Source: Collinsella sp.
GTDB taxonomy: Bacteria; Actinomycetota; Coriobacteriia; Coriobacteriales; Coriobacteriaceae
Direction: 5' to 3'
DNA length: 64,000 nucleotides
NCBI GenBank assembly: GCA_019419585.1
Contig: DXZQ01000002.1
Coordinates: 62,001 to 126,000 of the forward strand
The notes beneath the pieces are model-generated. The model worked only from the letters and a program-made list of their open reading frames with translations, made no database searches and was not told the DNA's origin. Below are positions 1 to 8,521 of this stretch, piece by piece; position 1 is the first letter of the stretch, and every line of letters begins with the position of its first letter. The position numbers were made by a program, and so were the translations under genes.

Positions 1-384
1 GGCGGTTACAGCCTGGGCGGCGAGCAGACGGGCCATACGATCTTTGGCGATATCGAGCGCACGGGCGACGGCATTATGACCTCGCTGCGCGTGATGGAAG
101 TGATCCGCGCCGAGCGCGAGACGCTCTCGCAGCTCACGGCTCCGTGCAAGCTGCTACCGCAGGCGCAGGTGGCCGTGCGCGTGGCGGACAAGGACGCCGC
201 GCTCGAGAACATGGGCGTGCAGAACGCCATCGCCGCGGCCGAGGCTGCGCTGGCAGGCGAGGGCCGCGTGCTCGTACGCAAGAGCGGAACCGAGTCGGTT
301 ATCCGCGTGCTGGCCGAGGCGCCCGACCAAGCATCCGCCGATGCCGCCATGAAGCGCATCGCCAACGCACTCGAGGCTCTGTAG
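1..384 (+). CDS. glmM: Phosphoglucosamine mutase, C-terminal part
   Basis: The reading frame is open at the left edge, so only the last 127 residues are present. GlmM converts glucosamine-6-phosphate to glucosamine-1-phosphate for UDP-GlcNAc and peptidoglycan synthesis in the cytoplasm. The visible part holds the sugar-binding loop GGEQTGH, followed by GDGIMTSLRVMEV, and the C-terminal phosphate-binding loop RKSGTESVIRV. Most family members have Pro where this protein has Ser in SGTES, a minor deviation. The catalytic phosphoserine domain lies outside the window. Other phosphohexomutases share these motifs, but the GGEQTGH form fits GlmM best. Confidence 0.9.
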   Translation, partial: GGYSLGGEQTGHTIFGDIERTGDGIMTSLRVMEVIRAERETLSQLTAPCKLLPQAQVAVRVADKDAALENMGVQNAIAAAEAALAGEGRVLVRKSGTESVIRVLAEAPDQASADAAMKRIANALEAL

Positions 385-495
385 TTACGCGGTTTTACCA
401 AACCGCGTAACTGCTCGACGCTGCAAACGCCCCTAAGCGGCAATCTGACGTTCAATTTCAAGGGCGCGACCAGAAGGTCAGCGCCCTTTCATTTC
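383..495. terminator. Two dyads between convergent glmM and M32 peptidase
   Basis: A perfect 13-bp inverted repeat with a 4-nt loop (arms 383-395 and 400-412) overlaps the glmM stop codon. A second hairpin, with AAGGGCGC pairing with GCGCCCTT (460-467 and 481-488), is followed by a T-rich stretch. The genes converge here, so a bidirectional terminator is the likely role. Only the second hairpin has the classical T-run. Confidence 0.55.
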
Positions 496-589
496 ACGTC
501 ACCTTGCTCGCTTAGGGTCGTTTTCGCTGACGTTGCCAAGACATTGGCGTCAACATAGTTGGCGTTGGCGATGGCGTGCTGGTCAATCC

Positions 590-2131
590 TTACAGCTCGT
601 ACAGTGTGGTGAACTTGTCCTGCAGGTAGCTGCAGTAGTAGCGGGCGTCAAAGGCCATGCCGCAGGCGCCCTTGATGAGTTCCGGCGCGTCCTTGGCGCG
701 GCCCCACTGCCAAATGTGCTCGCCCAGCCACGCGCGGACGGGCGCCAGATCGCCGCTCGCGCAGGCACCGGTAAGGTCGACGCCGTCGCGGCACATGGCC
801 GGCACAAACATGGCATCGTAGGCGCTACCCAGCGCATACGTGGGGAAGTAGCCAAACGAACCGCCGCTCCAATGCGTATCCTGCAGGCAGCCGTGCGTGT
901 CGTCGGGAACGGGAATGCCCAGGTACTCGTCCATAAAGCGGTTCCAAAGCGCGGGGATGTCCTTGGCCGCAGCCTCGCCGGCAAACAGCATACGCTCAAT
1001 CTGGTAGCGCACCATAATATGCAGCGGATAGGTGAGCTCGTCGGCCTCGGTGCGGATCAACGACGGCTGCGCGATGTTCACGGCGCGGTAGAGCGTGTCT
1101 TCGTCGACGTCGCCGTAGACCTCGGGCGCGTGACGACGCAGCACCTCGAGCAGCGGTCCCATAAAGGCGCGGCTGCGACCAACGGTGTTCTCAAAGAAGC
1201 GGCTCTGGCTCTCGTGGATGCCCATGGAGGTGCCGCCCTCCAAGCACGTGCGCGCATAGGCGGGATTGACGCCCAGCTCGTACATGGTGTGCCCGGCCTC
1301 GTGGATGATGCTGTAGACGTTGGAGATGCAGTCGTCCTCGTAGATGTGCGTCGCGATGCGCGCATCACCCACGGCAAAGCCCTCGCTAAACGGATGCTCG
1401 GTAAAGGCAAGCGTGGTGTCGTCCAGGTCCAGGCCGACAAGCTTCATAAGGTCGAAGCTCATGGCGCGCTGGGCAGCCTCGGGCACGTGGGCGTGCAAAA
1501 AGTCGGCAGCCGGCTGCTGGCCGCGCTCGCCGATGGCGTGCACGAGCGGCACGACCGTGGCCTTGACCTCATCGCAAAACGCATCGAAGCTCTTGGCGGA
1601 AAGGCCGCGCTCGTACTGGTCGAGCCAAACGTCGTATGGATCGCGCTTGGGGTCCATGAGCTCGGCCTGATGCTTAAGTTGGGCGACGATTCTATCCACA
1701 TAGGTCTCAAAGCTCGCCCAGTCGTTGGCTGCCTTGGCCTTGTGCCACACGGCGTCCGCCTCGCAGGTGAGCCTGGTCCAGGCCTCGGCTTCTTCGGTGG
1801 GGATGGCACTGGCCTCACGTTGATCGCGGCCGAGCACACGGATCTCGTCGAGCAGCTGAGGGTCGTCGATTTTGCCGCCGGCGACGGTCTCGCGCGCCAG
1901 CGAGCGCACGAGCTCAACGGACTTCTCGCTGGTCAGCAGCTTGTGATGCTCGCCGGCAAGCGTGCCCATGGCGTCGGCACGCGCTGCTGCGCCGTTGGCA
2001 GGAGCAATCGTCGCTCCATCGAACTCGGCAATCTTGAGCAGGTACTCGCGAGTCCACAGCTTGCCTTCGAGCTTGCGGAGCTTCTTGATGCTCTTGCCCG
2101 CCTTGGCCTTCTTATCGAGTTTCTTTCCCAT
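590..2131 (-). CDS. M32 family metallocarboxypeptidase (thermostable carboxypeptidase 1 type)
   Basis: This 513-residue protein is the usual length for zinc carboxypeptidases of family M32, cytoplasmic enzymes that trim C-terminal residues from peptides. The zinc site is HEAGH (H277, E278, H281). It is followed by the family motif HESQSRFFEN, which supplies further active-site residues, and by HPFSEGFAVGDARI upstream. The frame is open 39 codons further upstream, but I chose the Met of MGKKLDKK because AAGGAT lies just before it and the upstream codons do not look like coding sequence. The gene is transcribed divergently from the pheST leader and converges on glmM. The assignment to the family is firm; the physiological substrate is unknown. 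Confidence 0.9.
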   Translation of the reverse strand: MGKKLDKKAKAGKSIKKLRKLEGKLWTREYLLKIAEFDGATIAPANGAAARADAMGTLAGEHHKLLTSEKSVELVRSLARETVAGGKIDDPQLLDEIRVLGRDQREASAIPTEEAEAWTRLTCEADAVWHKAKAANDWASFETYVDRIVAQLKHQAELMDPKRDPYDVWLDQYERGLSAKSFDAFCDEVKATVVPLVHAIGERGQQPAADFLHAHVPEAAQRAMSFDLMKLVGLDLDDTTLAFTEHPFSEGFAVGDARIATHIYEDDCISNVYSIIHEAGHTMYELGVNPAYARTCLEGGTSMGIHESQSRFFENTVGRSRAFMGPLLEVLRRHAPEVYGDVDEDTLYRAVNIAQPSLIRTEADELTYPLHIMVRYQIERMLFAGEAAAKDIPALWNRFMDEYLGIPVPDDTHGCLQDTHWSGGSFGYFPTYALGSAYDAMFVPAMCRDGVDLTGACASGDLAPVRAWLGEHIWQWGRAKDAPELIKGACGMAFDARYYCSYLQDKFTTLYEL

Positions 2132-2269
2132 ACCTATATCCTTGATCTCGCAGGTCGAGCGCCACGGGTGGGCGCGCGGCCAGTTTGCACAGCTACCTGC
2201 CTTGTACCCAGCACGAACAAAACGGAACGCGGCGATACGCCCACACAATGTGGTATCCTGTAGCCCAAT

Positions 2270-2550
2270 GCGTTGACGGAGAGGGTTTTGCCCGCCGCGT
2301 CGCCGGCAAGAGAGGGAAGGTCATGGGCTGCAAGCCTTCCTGCGGTGGCAAGGGCCAAGCGTTCACTCCCGAGCAGCGACCTCAACGGGCGCGCGGCTAG
2401 CGGCGGCGAAGCCCCAGTAGGGAAGCCGTGAGCCTCGCGATAAGGGGCGCAGAGTGGGCACGGCGGGCCAGACATCCGCCGGGTCAAACAAGGTGGTACC
2501 GCGGAATTCAACCGTCCTTGGGCAATGCACACGCCCGAGGACGGTTTTTT
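2270..2550 (+). promoter_or_regulatory. T-box leader of pheST
   Basis: The T-box sequence AAGGTGGTACCGCGG (2490-2504) is followed by a terminator whose arms CCGTCCTTGGGC (2512-2523) and GCCCGAGGACGG (2533-2544) run into six T residues. The T-box bulge can compete with the 5' arm to form an antiterminator when uncharged tRNA binds. The downstream gene is pheS, so the specifier should be a Phe codon; TTC at 2362-2364, followed by A, is a candidate in the Stem I region. A -10-like TATCCT lies at 2254-2259. The T-box and terminator are clear, while the Stem I fold and specifier are inferred. Confidence 0.9.
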
Positions 2551-2636
2551 ATTACCGAACCGGGCCGCGTTTTCACAACGCCAGACGGCGGCAGCCGCCT
2601 CGGCAAACGGAGAGCGCGAGAGACGAAAGGGAAGAC

Positions 2637-3713
2637 ATGAGTCTGATTGATGATCTGGTCAAACTCGAGGAAGAGGCCAAGGAGCTCGTCGCAGGCGCCG
2701 ACGACGCAGCCAAGCTCGAGGCTGCGCGCGTTGAGCTGCTCGGCCGCAAGGGCCGCATCACCGGCCTGATGCGCATGATGGGCAAGCTCGCCCCCGAGGA
2801 TCGTCCCGTGATGGGCAAGCGAGCCAACGAGATGCGCCAGCTGATTGAGGGCATGCTCGACGAGCGCAACACCGAGATGAAGGCCGCCGCCCTCAAGCGC
2901 GCACTGGAGCACGACGCCGTCGACATCACGCTGCCGGGCATCCGTCCGCAGATCGGCCACCAGCACCTGATCAAGCAGATCATCGAGGAGGCCGAGGACA
3001 TCTTCTGCGGTATCGGCTACACCGTCGAGTCCGGCCCCATGGTCGACACCTCCTACTACAACTTCACCGCGCTCAACGCCCCCATGGATCACCCGAGCCG
3101 CTCGGCCCGCGATACCTTCTACGTGGTCGACAACAACCCCGGCAGCGTCGCGCACCCCGAGGCCCACGCCCACGGCGAGTCCGACGTGCTGCTGCGCACC
3201 CAGACCTCGGGCGTGCAGATCCACACCATGGAGTCGCAAAAGCCGCCCATCTACATGATCTGCCCGGGCACCGTCTATCGTCCCGACACGGCCGACGCCT
3301 GCCACCTGCCGCAGTTCAACCAGATCGAGGGCCTGGTCGTTGACGAGGGCATCACCTTTGGCGACCTGAAGGGCACGCTCGACTACTTTGTTAAGTGCAT
3401 GTTTGGCGAGGATCGCAAGACGCGTTACCGCCCGCACTTCTTCCCCTTCACCGAGCCTAGCTGCGAGGTGGACGTGAGCTGCCACGTGTGCGGCGGCAAG
3501 GGCTGCAACTTCTGCAAGCACAGCGGCTGGATCGAGATCCTGGGCTGCGGCATGGTCGACCCCAACGTCCTGATCAACTGCGGCATCGACCCCGAGAAGT
3601 ACACCGGCTTTGCCTTTGGTATTGGCGCCGAGCGCGTCGCGGCCCTGCGCTACGACCTGCCCGACCTCAGAACGCTCATGACGGGCGATATGCGCTTCCT
3701 GAACCAATTTTAG
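2637..3713 (+). CDS. pheS: Phenylalanine--tRNA ligase alpha subunit
   Basis: PheS is the catalytic subunit of the (alpha-beta)2 enzyme that charges tRNA-Phe. The protein has 358 residues, with an N-terminal coiled-coil region and then the class II catalytic core. Recognisable signatures are LLRTQTSGVQIHTME, the motif 2 region PGTVYRPDTADACHLPQFNQ, the Cys-rich insertion with CHVCGGKGCNFCKHSGW, and motif 3 as GFAFGIGAERVAALRY. The start follows the SD-like GAAAGGGAAGAC directly after the T-box terminator. The frame is open further upstream, but that part runs through the leader RNA and is not coding. It is co-transcribed with pheT. Confidence 0.97.
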   Translation: MSLIDDLVKLEEEAKELVAGADDAAKLEAARVELLGRKGRITGLMRMMGKLAPEDRPVMGKRANEMRQLIEGMLDERNTEMKAAALKRALEHDAVDITLPGIRPQIGHQHLIKQIIEEAEDIFCGIGYTVESGPMVDTSYYNFTALNAPMDHPSRSARDTFYVVDNNPGSVAHPEAHAHGESDVLLRTQTSGVQIHTMESQKPPIYMICPGTVYRPDTADACHLPQFNQIEGLVVDEGITFGDLKGTLDYFVKCMFGEDRKTRYRPHFFPFTEPSCEVDVSCHVCGGKGCNFCKHSGWIEILGCGMVDPNVLINCGIDPEKYTGFAFGIGAERVAALRYDLPDLRTLMTGDMRFLNQF

Positions 3714-3715
3714 GC

Positions 3716-3810
3716 TTGTCCAGGCACCCCATCTTGGCGTTCAAACCGTCGCTCGCGTACCTTTAGTACGCGTCGCTCCTCTTTCACGCCAACCTGGGGC
3801 ACCTGGACAA
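3716..3810. repeat. Long imperfect palindrome between pheS and pheT
   Basis: Arms beginning TTGTCCAGGCACCCCATC and ending GGGGCACCTGGACAA pair over about 24 bp with a few mismatches. The inside forms a second hairpin around GCGTACCTTTAGTACGC. It lies inside the pheST transcription unit and has no T-run, so it is more likely an mRNA-stabilising or REP-like extragenic palindrome than a terminator. No second copy of the same sequence occurs in the window. Confidence 0.6.
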
Positions 3811-3876
3811 CCCTAAGGCGAACGTCTTCATTTGATATTTCCTCCCTATGCGGAGATTAAGAACTAGGAGAGCTAC

Positions 3877-6330
3877 ATGCGCGTTTCTTACGACTGGCTC
3901 AAGACCATGATCGATATTCCGGAGGATCCCAAGACCCTTTCGGACGAATATATCCGTACCGGCACCGAGGTCGAGGCGATCGATACCGTGGGCGAGTCCT
4001 TCGACCACGTGGTGACCGCCCAGGTGCTCACCAAGACCCCGCACCCCGATAGCGACCACATGTATGTGTGCTCGGTCGACGTGGGTGACAAGAACCTCGA
4101 CGCCGACGGCAACCCCGCCCCGCTGCAGATTGTCTGCGGCGCGCAGAACTTTGAGGCCGGCGACCACATCGTCACGGCCATGATCGGCGCCGAGCTGCCC
4201 GGCGACATCAAGATCAAGAAGAGCAAGCTTCGCGGCGTCGTGTCCATGGGCATGAACTGCTCCGCGCGCGAGCTCGGCCTGGGCGGCGACCACTCCGGCA
4301 TCATGATCCTGCCCGAGGATACGCCCTGCGGCATGCCGTTTGCCGAGTACGTGGGCTCGAGCGACACCGTGCTCGACTGCGAGATCACGCCCAACCGCCC
4401 CGACTGCCTGTCCATGATCGGCATGGCTCGCGAGACCGGCGCCATCTTCGACCGCGATTTCCACGTTGAGCTGCCCGCCATCAAGGCCGAGACCGGCCGC
4501 GCGACGGACGACGAGCTTTCGGTCGAGATTGCCGACGAGGGGCTGTGCGACCGCTATGTCGCCCGCATCGTGCGCAACGTGAAGGTCGGCCCGTCGCCCG
4601 ACTGGATGGTCAAGCGCCTCAACGCCCTGGGCGTGCGTCCGCACAACAACATCGTCGACATCACCAACTACGTGATGATGCTCACCGGTCAGCCGCTGCA
4701 CGCCTTTGACCTGTCAACCTTTGCCGAGCGCGAGGGCCATCGCCGCGTGGTGGTTCGCGCCGCCCAGCAGGACGAGAAGTTCACGACCCTCGACGGCGAG
4801 GAGCGCACGCTCGACGCCGGCATGGGTCTCATCACCGACGGCGAGCGTCCCGTGGCGCTGGCCGGCGTTATGGGCGGCATGGATTCCGAGATTGAGGACG
4901 ACACCGTCGACGTGATGGTCGAGAGTGCCTGCTTCAATGCCGGTCGCACCTCGCACACCAGCCGCGACCTGTCGCTGATCTCCGACGCCTCCATCCGCTT
5001 TGAGCGTCAGGTCGACGAGACCGGCTGCGTGGATGTGGCCAACGTGGCCTGCGCGCTCATCGAAGAGATTGCCGGCGGCGAGGTCGCTCCCGGCTATGTG
5101 GACGTGTTCCCCGCGCCCAAGACCATCGACAGCATTAAGCTGCGCCTAGCCCGCGTGCACGCCATCTGCGGTGCCGACATCGAGCCCGACTTTATCGAGC
5201 GTTCGCTCACCCGTCTGGGCTGCACCGTCGAGCGCGAGGGCGAGGACTTTATGGTCACCCCGCCGAGCTTCCGTCCCGACCTGCCGCGCGAGATCGATCT
5301 GATCGAGGAGGTCCTGCGCCTGTGGGGCATGGGCCGCGTGACGGCGACCATCCCGGCTGCCAAGAACCACATCGGCGGCCTGACCCGCGAGCAGAAGCTC
5401 ACCCGTAAGGTCGGTGAGATCCTGCGCGCCTGCGGCCTCAACGAGACCACGACTTTTGGCTTTGCCGCCCCGGGCGACCTGGAGAAGATCGGTATGTCCA
5501 CCGAGGGCCGCGGTTGCCCCGTGGTGCTCATGAACCCGCTGGTGGCCGAGCAGACCGAGATGCGTCGTTCGCTGCTGCCGGGCCTGCTGCAGTCCGTGGC
5601 CTACAACGAGGCGCACGGTACGCCCAACGTGCACCTGTACGAGGTCGGCAGCCTGTTCCACGGTCGCGAGAACGCCAGCCTGCCCAAGGAGACCAAGTCC
5701 GTGGCGGGTGTGCTCTCGGGCCAGTGGAGCGAGCAATCCTGGAACATGAAGTACCGTAAGCTGCGCTTCTTCTTTGGCAAGGGCATTGTCGAGGAGCTGC
5801 TCGCCCAGCTGCGCATCGAGAAGGTTCGCTTCCGTCCCGTCGAGGGCGAGAGCTATGCCTTCCTGCAGCCGGGTCGTGCTGCCGAGGTGCTCTCGGGCGG
5901 TACCGTGCTGGGCTGGGTCGGCGAGATTCACCCCGAGGCGCGCGAGGCTATGGGCATTGACGAGGTCGTCGTTGCCTTTGAGCTCGACCTGGATAAGCTG
6001 ATCAAGGGCGCCCGCAACCAGGAGAACTACCGTGAGTTCTCGCAGTACCCGGCCGTTGAGCACGACCTCGCTATCGTGGTCGACAACACTGTGACCTGCG
6101 AGGATCTTGAGCGCCGTATTACCAGCGCCGGCGGCAAGCTGCTCGTGGGCGTGCGCCTGTTCGATGTCTACCGCGATCCGGTTCGCATTGGCAAGGGCAA
6201 GAAGTCCATGGCCTTTGCGCTTACATATCGCTCCGACGATCATACGCTTACCAGCGAAGAGGTCGAGAAGGCGCACCAAAAGATCGTCACCAAGGTGTGC
6301 AAGGACGTAAACGGCGAGGTCCGCGGCTAG
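3877..6330 (+). CDS. pheT: Phenylalanine--tRNA ligase beta subunit
   Basis: This 817-residue protein has the full PheT architecture. The domains in order are a tRNA-binding OB fold at about residues 40-155, the B3/B4 editing domain at about 215-390 (with LNALGVRPHNNIVDITNYVMM and the HAFD motif), the B5 domain at about 410-480, a class II core-like domain, and a C-terminal FDX-ACB anticodon-binding domain ending near KKSMAFALTYRSDDHTLT. It forms the heterotetramer with PheS and hydrolyses mischarged Tyr-tRNA-Phe. The start follows TAGGAGAGCTAC. It sits 163 bp after pheS and is presumably under the same T-box. Confidence 0.97.
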   Translation: MRVSYDWLKTMIDIPEDPKTLSDEYIRTGTEVEAIDTVGESFDHVVTAQVLTKTPHPDSDHMYVCSVDVGDKNLDADGNPAPLQIVCGAQNFEAGDHIVTAMIGAELPGDIKIKKSKLRGVVSMGMNCSARELGLGGDHSGIMILPEDTPCGMPFAEYVGSSDTVLDCEITPNRPDCLSMIGMARETGAIFDRDFHVELPAIKAETGRATDDELSVEIADEGLCDRYVARIVRNVKVGPSPDWMVKRLNALGVRPHNNIVDITNYVMMLTGQPLHAFDLSTFAEREGHRRVVVRAAQQDEKFTTLDGEERTLDAGMGLITDGERPVALAGVMGGMDSEIEDDTVDVMVESACFNAGRTSHTSRDLSLISDASIRFERQVDETGCVDVANVACALIEEIAGGEVAPGYVDVFPAPKTIDSIKLRLARVHAICGADIEPDFIERSLTRLGCTVEREGEDFMVTPPSFRPDLPREIDLIEEVLRLWGMGRVTATIPAAKNHIGGLTREQKLTRKVGEILRACGLNETTTFGFAAPGDLEKIGMSTEGRGCPVVLMNPLVAEQTEMRRSLLPGLLQSVAYNEAHGTPNVHLYEVGSLFHGRENASLPKETKSVAGVLSGQWSEQSWNMKYRKLRFFFGKGIVEELLAQLRIEKVRFRPVEGESYAFLQPGRAAEVLSGGTVLGWVGEIHPEAREAMGIDEVVVAFELDLDKLIKGARNQENYREFSQYPAVEHDLAIVVDNTVTCEDLERRITSAGGKLLVGVRLFDVYRDPVRIGKGKKSMAFALTYRSDDHTLTSEEVEKAHQKIVTKVCKDVNGEVRG

Positions 6331-6440
6331 GATTTGCGCTGGGAGCACAGGACCCCTCGGCAGCTGCTGTGGGCCTTGCGTGACCGCGGTGTTCGGAAAA
6401 GGCATCGCTGAGCCTGCATATATGACACACGCATTACATA

Positions 6441-6474
6441 ACGGCGTGCTGCTTTGTCGGCAGCGCGCCGTTTT
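6441..6474 (+). terminator. Intrinsic terminator after pheT
   Basis: ACGGCGTGCTGC (6441-6452) pairs with GCAGCGCGCCGT (6460-6471) over 12 bp with one G-T pair, followed by TTTT. Its loop and 3' arm overlap the -35 region of the downstream nickel transporter promoter. Confidence 0.75.
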
Positions 6475-6520
6475 GCTATGATAGCCCGCGGCGTGTTACG
6501 AATCTGGCAATGCGTAACAC
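6454..6520 (+). promoter_or_regulatory. Promoter and NikR-type operator of the nickel transporter operon
   Basis: A -35 TTGTCG (6454-6459), a 17-nt spacer and a -10 TATGAT (6477-6482) precede a dyad GTGTTAC-N14-GTAACAC (6493-6520). The dyad would lie across the transcription start. I recall this form, GTGTTAC and GTAACAC about 14 nt apart, as the NikR box proposed for some delta-proteobacteria. NikR is a nickel-dependent repressor, which fits the NikMNQO-type genes downstream. No nikR gene is visible in the window. Confidence 0.7.
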
Positions 6521-6577
6521 TGGCAAGGTGATTCAAGCGGCGTTGCAATTCTGTGCGCCGACAACCGGGAGGCGTAT

Positions 6578-7663
6578 ATGCACATTCCAGATAATTATCT
6601 GTCCCCGCAGACCGATGCCGTCATGGCGGTTGCGATGGTGCCCGTATGGGTTCACTGCATCAAAAAGGTGCGCGCCACGCTCGATCGCGAGCATATGGCC
6701 TTTCTGGGTATCTGCGCTGCGTTCTCCTTCTTGCTCATGATGTTCAACGTTCCGCTGCCCGGCGGCACCACAGGCCACGCCGTCGGCGGCGCACTCATCG
6801 CACTGCTGCTGGGTCCCGAGGCCGCGGCTATCGCGGTTTCGGTCGCGCTGGCGCTGCAGGCGCTGCTGTTTGGCGACGGCGGCGTTCTGTCGTTTGGCGC
6901 CAACTGCTTTAACATGGCCTTTGTGCTGCCGTTTGTCGCTGCTATCGTGTTCCGTGCGCTCAACAGCCGTCTGCACGACAAGAGCTGGGGCACCTCGGTT
7001 TCTGCCATCGTGAGCGGTTGGGTCGGCCTGTGCCTGGCGGCCCTGTGCGCGGCAATCGAGTTTGGTATTCAGCCGATGCTCTTTACCAACGCTTCGGGCG
7101 CTCCGCTGTACTGCCCCTTCCCGCTGTCCGTGGCTATTCCGGCCATGTTGATCCCGCATATGCTGGTTGCCGGTGTGGTCGAGGGCGTGGCGACGGCCGC
7201 AATCTACGGCTTTATCAAGAAGACGGCGCCGAGCATTATCGTCGGCCCCGAAGCCGCCGATGGCCAGCTTGCCGCCGAGGGCGCTGCCGCCAAGAAGACC
7301 TCGCTGGTCCCCACGCTCATTCTGGTCGCCGTGCTTGTCGTGGCTACGCCGCTCGGCTTGCTTGCCACCGGTGACGCCTGGGGTGAGTGGGACGCCGAGG
7401 GCGCCGCGGTCGCCGTTCAGGAGGCTGGTGACGACAGTCTGCAGGCTTCGGTCGGTCTCGACACTCCGACCTTTGCCGATACCCTGCCCACGGGCGATTA
7501 TCTGCAGGCCTATTCCGAGGAGCAGGGCCTTGGCTTTGCCGGCCAGGCCGCGATGTATATTCTTTCGGGCGTGATTGGCGTGGCGGTGCTCACCATCGCA
7601 TTCCGCCTGGTCTCGCTGACGGTCAAGGAAAGCGGTGCTCATGGCAATAGCCGAGCTGCCTAG
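6578..7663 (+). CDS. nikMN: ECF nickel transporter substrate-binding component, fused NikM-NikN type
   Basis: This membrane protein of 361 residues is the S component of a group I energy-coupling factor transporter for Ni2+ (or Co2+). It begins MHIPDNYLSP, the conserved N-terminus in which Met1 and His2 help bind the metal. It continues with the helix motif GGTTGHAVGGALIALLLGP and with FGANCFNMAF. The last third, with TPLGLLATGDAWGEWD, matches the NikN-type extension and ends in a further membrane helix, so M and N are fused. The start follows GGGAGGCG. Nickel rather than cobalt is inferred from the NikR-like operator and the MN fusion. Operon order is nikMN-nikQ-nikO. Confidence 0.85.
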   Translation: MHIPDNYLSPQTDAVMAVAMVPVWVHCIKKVRATLDREHMAFLGICAAFSFLLMMFNVPLPGGTTGHAVGGALIALLLGPEAAAIAVSVALALQALLFGDGGVLSFGANCFNMAFVLPFVAAIVFRALNSRLHDKSWGTSVSAIVSGWVGLCLAALCAAIEFGIQPMLFTNASGAPLYCPFPLSVAIPAMLIPHMLVAGVVEGVATAAIYGFIKKTAPSIIVGPEAADGQLAAEGAAAKKTSLVPTLILVAVLVVATPLGLLATGDAWGEWDAEGAAVAVQEAGDDSLQASVGLDTPTFADTLPTGDYLQAYSEEQGLGFAGQAAMYILSGVIGVAVLTIAFRLVSLTVKESGAHGNSRAA

Positions 7664-8477
7664 TTGGCTTGCGGCCGAGGAGCGATACGAGCCCGCGGGG
7701 GCTCGGCATCGTGTGATGCAAAAGAACGTCCTGCACCTGGCGAGCCTGCTTGAGCGGGTTCGCCTGGGTGGAGGCGCGCACGAGGGCGGGTCGATGGTCG
7801 ACCGCACCCTTTCTTGCGTTTCGGCTCCGGTCCGCCTGTTAGGGATGTTCGTTTGCGTCCTGTGCGTGTGTCTGACGCAAAGCCCGCTGTACCTGATGTT
7901 GATGGCGGCAATCGCGTTGGTGCTGGTCGCGGTGCGCCCCGTACGCGGGCTGCGCGCTACCTTTGTGCCGGCGTTGGCTGCCGCGGGGTTTGCCGTGGTT
8001 CTGGCGCTGCCTGCCCTGCTGCTGGGTGCTTCTGCCACGGGCGCCATGCTCAAGATTGCACTCAAGACGTTCATTAACGTGTCGCTGGTGCTGGGTGTTT
8101 CGTGGACGCTCACCTGGAGCCGCATGTCGGCGGCGCTCAAGATGCTGCATCTACCCGACGAAGTTATCTTTACGTTTGATATGGCGCTCAAGCATATTGA
8201 GGTGCTGGGACGCACGGCGCACGATCTGTGCGAATCGGTCATGCTGCGCAGCGTCGGTTCCGCGCCTGCGGGTTTTTCGCGCACCGACTCGCTGGCGGGT
8301 ATCATGGGCATGACGTTTATCAAGGCAATGGGGTGCAGCCGCGCGATGGACGAGGCTATGCTTTGCCGCGGCTTTGCCGGCGTGTATCCGGCGCCTGCAC
8401 GGAGCGGCTTTGGCTGGTGCGATGCCGTTTACGCGGCCGTTGTGGCGTTGCTCGCCGTGTTGTGCGCGGTGTTGTAG
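7641..8477 (+). CDS. nikQ: ECF nickel transporter transmembrane component (CbiQ/NikQ family)
   Basis: NikQ is the T component that couples the S component to the ATPase. The 278-residue protein has several hydrophobic helices in its first half and the charged C-terminal coupling region of the family (MDEAMLCRGF near the end). The start is the ATG of MAIAELPSW, 8 nt after AAGGAAAG; a GTG two codons upstream is less well placed. The first 23 bp overlap nikMN, which suggests translational coupling. Confidence 0.85.
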   Translation: MAIAELPSWLAAEERYEPAGARHRVMQKNVLHLASLLERVRLGGGAHEGGSMVDRTLSCVSAPVRLLGMFVCVLCVCLTQSPLYLMLMAAIALVLVAVRPVRGLRATFVPALAAAGFAVVLALPALLLGASATGAMLKIALKTFINVSLVLGVSWTLTWSRMSAALKMLHLPDEVIFTFDMALKHIEVLGRTAHDLCESVMLRSVGSAPAGFSRTDSLAGIMGMTFIKAMGCSRAMDEAMLCRGFAGVYPAPARSGFGWCDAVYAAVVALLAVLCAVL

Positions 8478-8521
8478 CGCGGACGGTCGAACCGTCGATG
8501 TGAGTAGGGAAGGGCGACGTT

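Noticed and set aside
533..2263. Open frame of 576 codons on the plus strand
   Set aside because: Antisense to the M32 carboxypeptidase, whose zinc motif is unmistakable.
2454..2636. N-terminal extension of pheS by 61 codons
   Set aside because: It would translate the T-box and its terminator; the ATG at 2637 has a proper SD and gives the family start.
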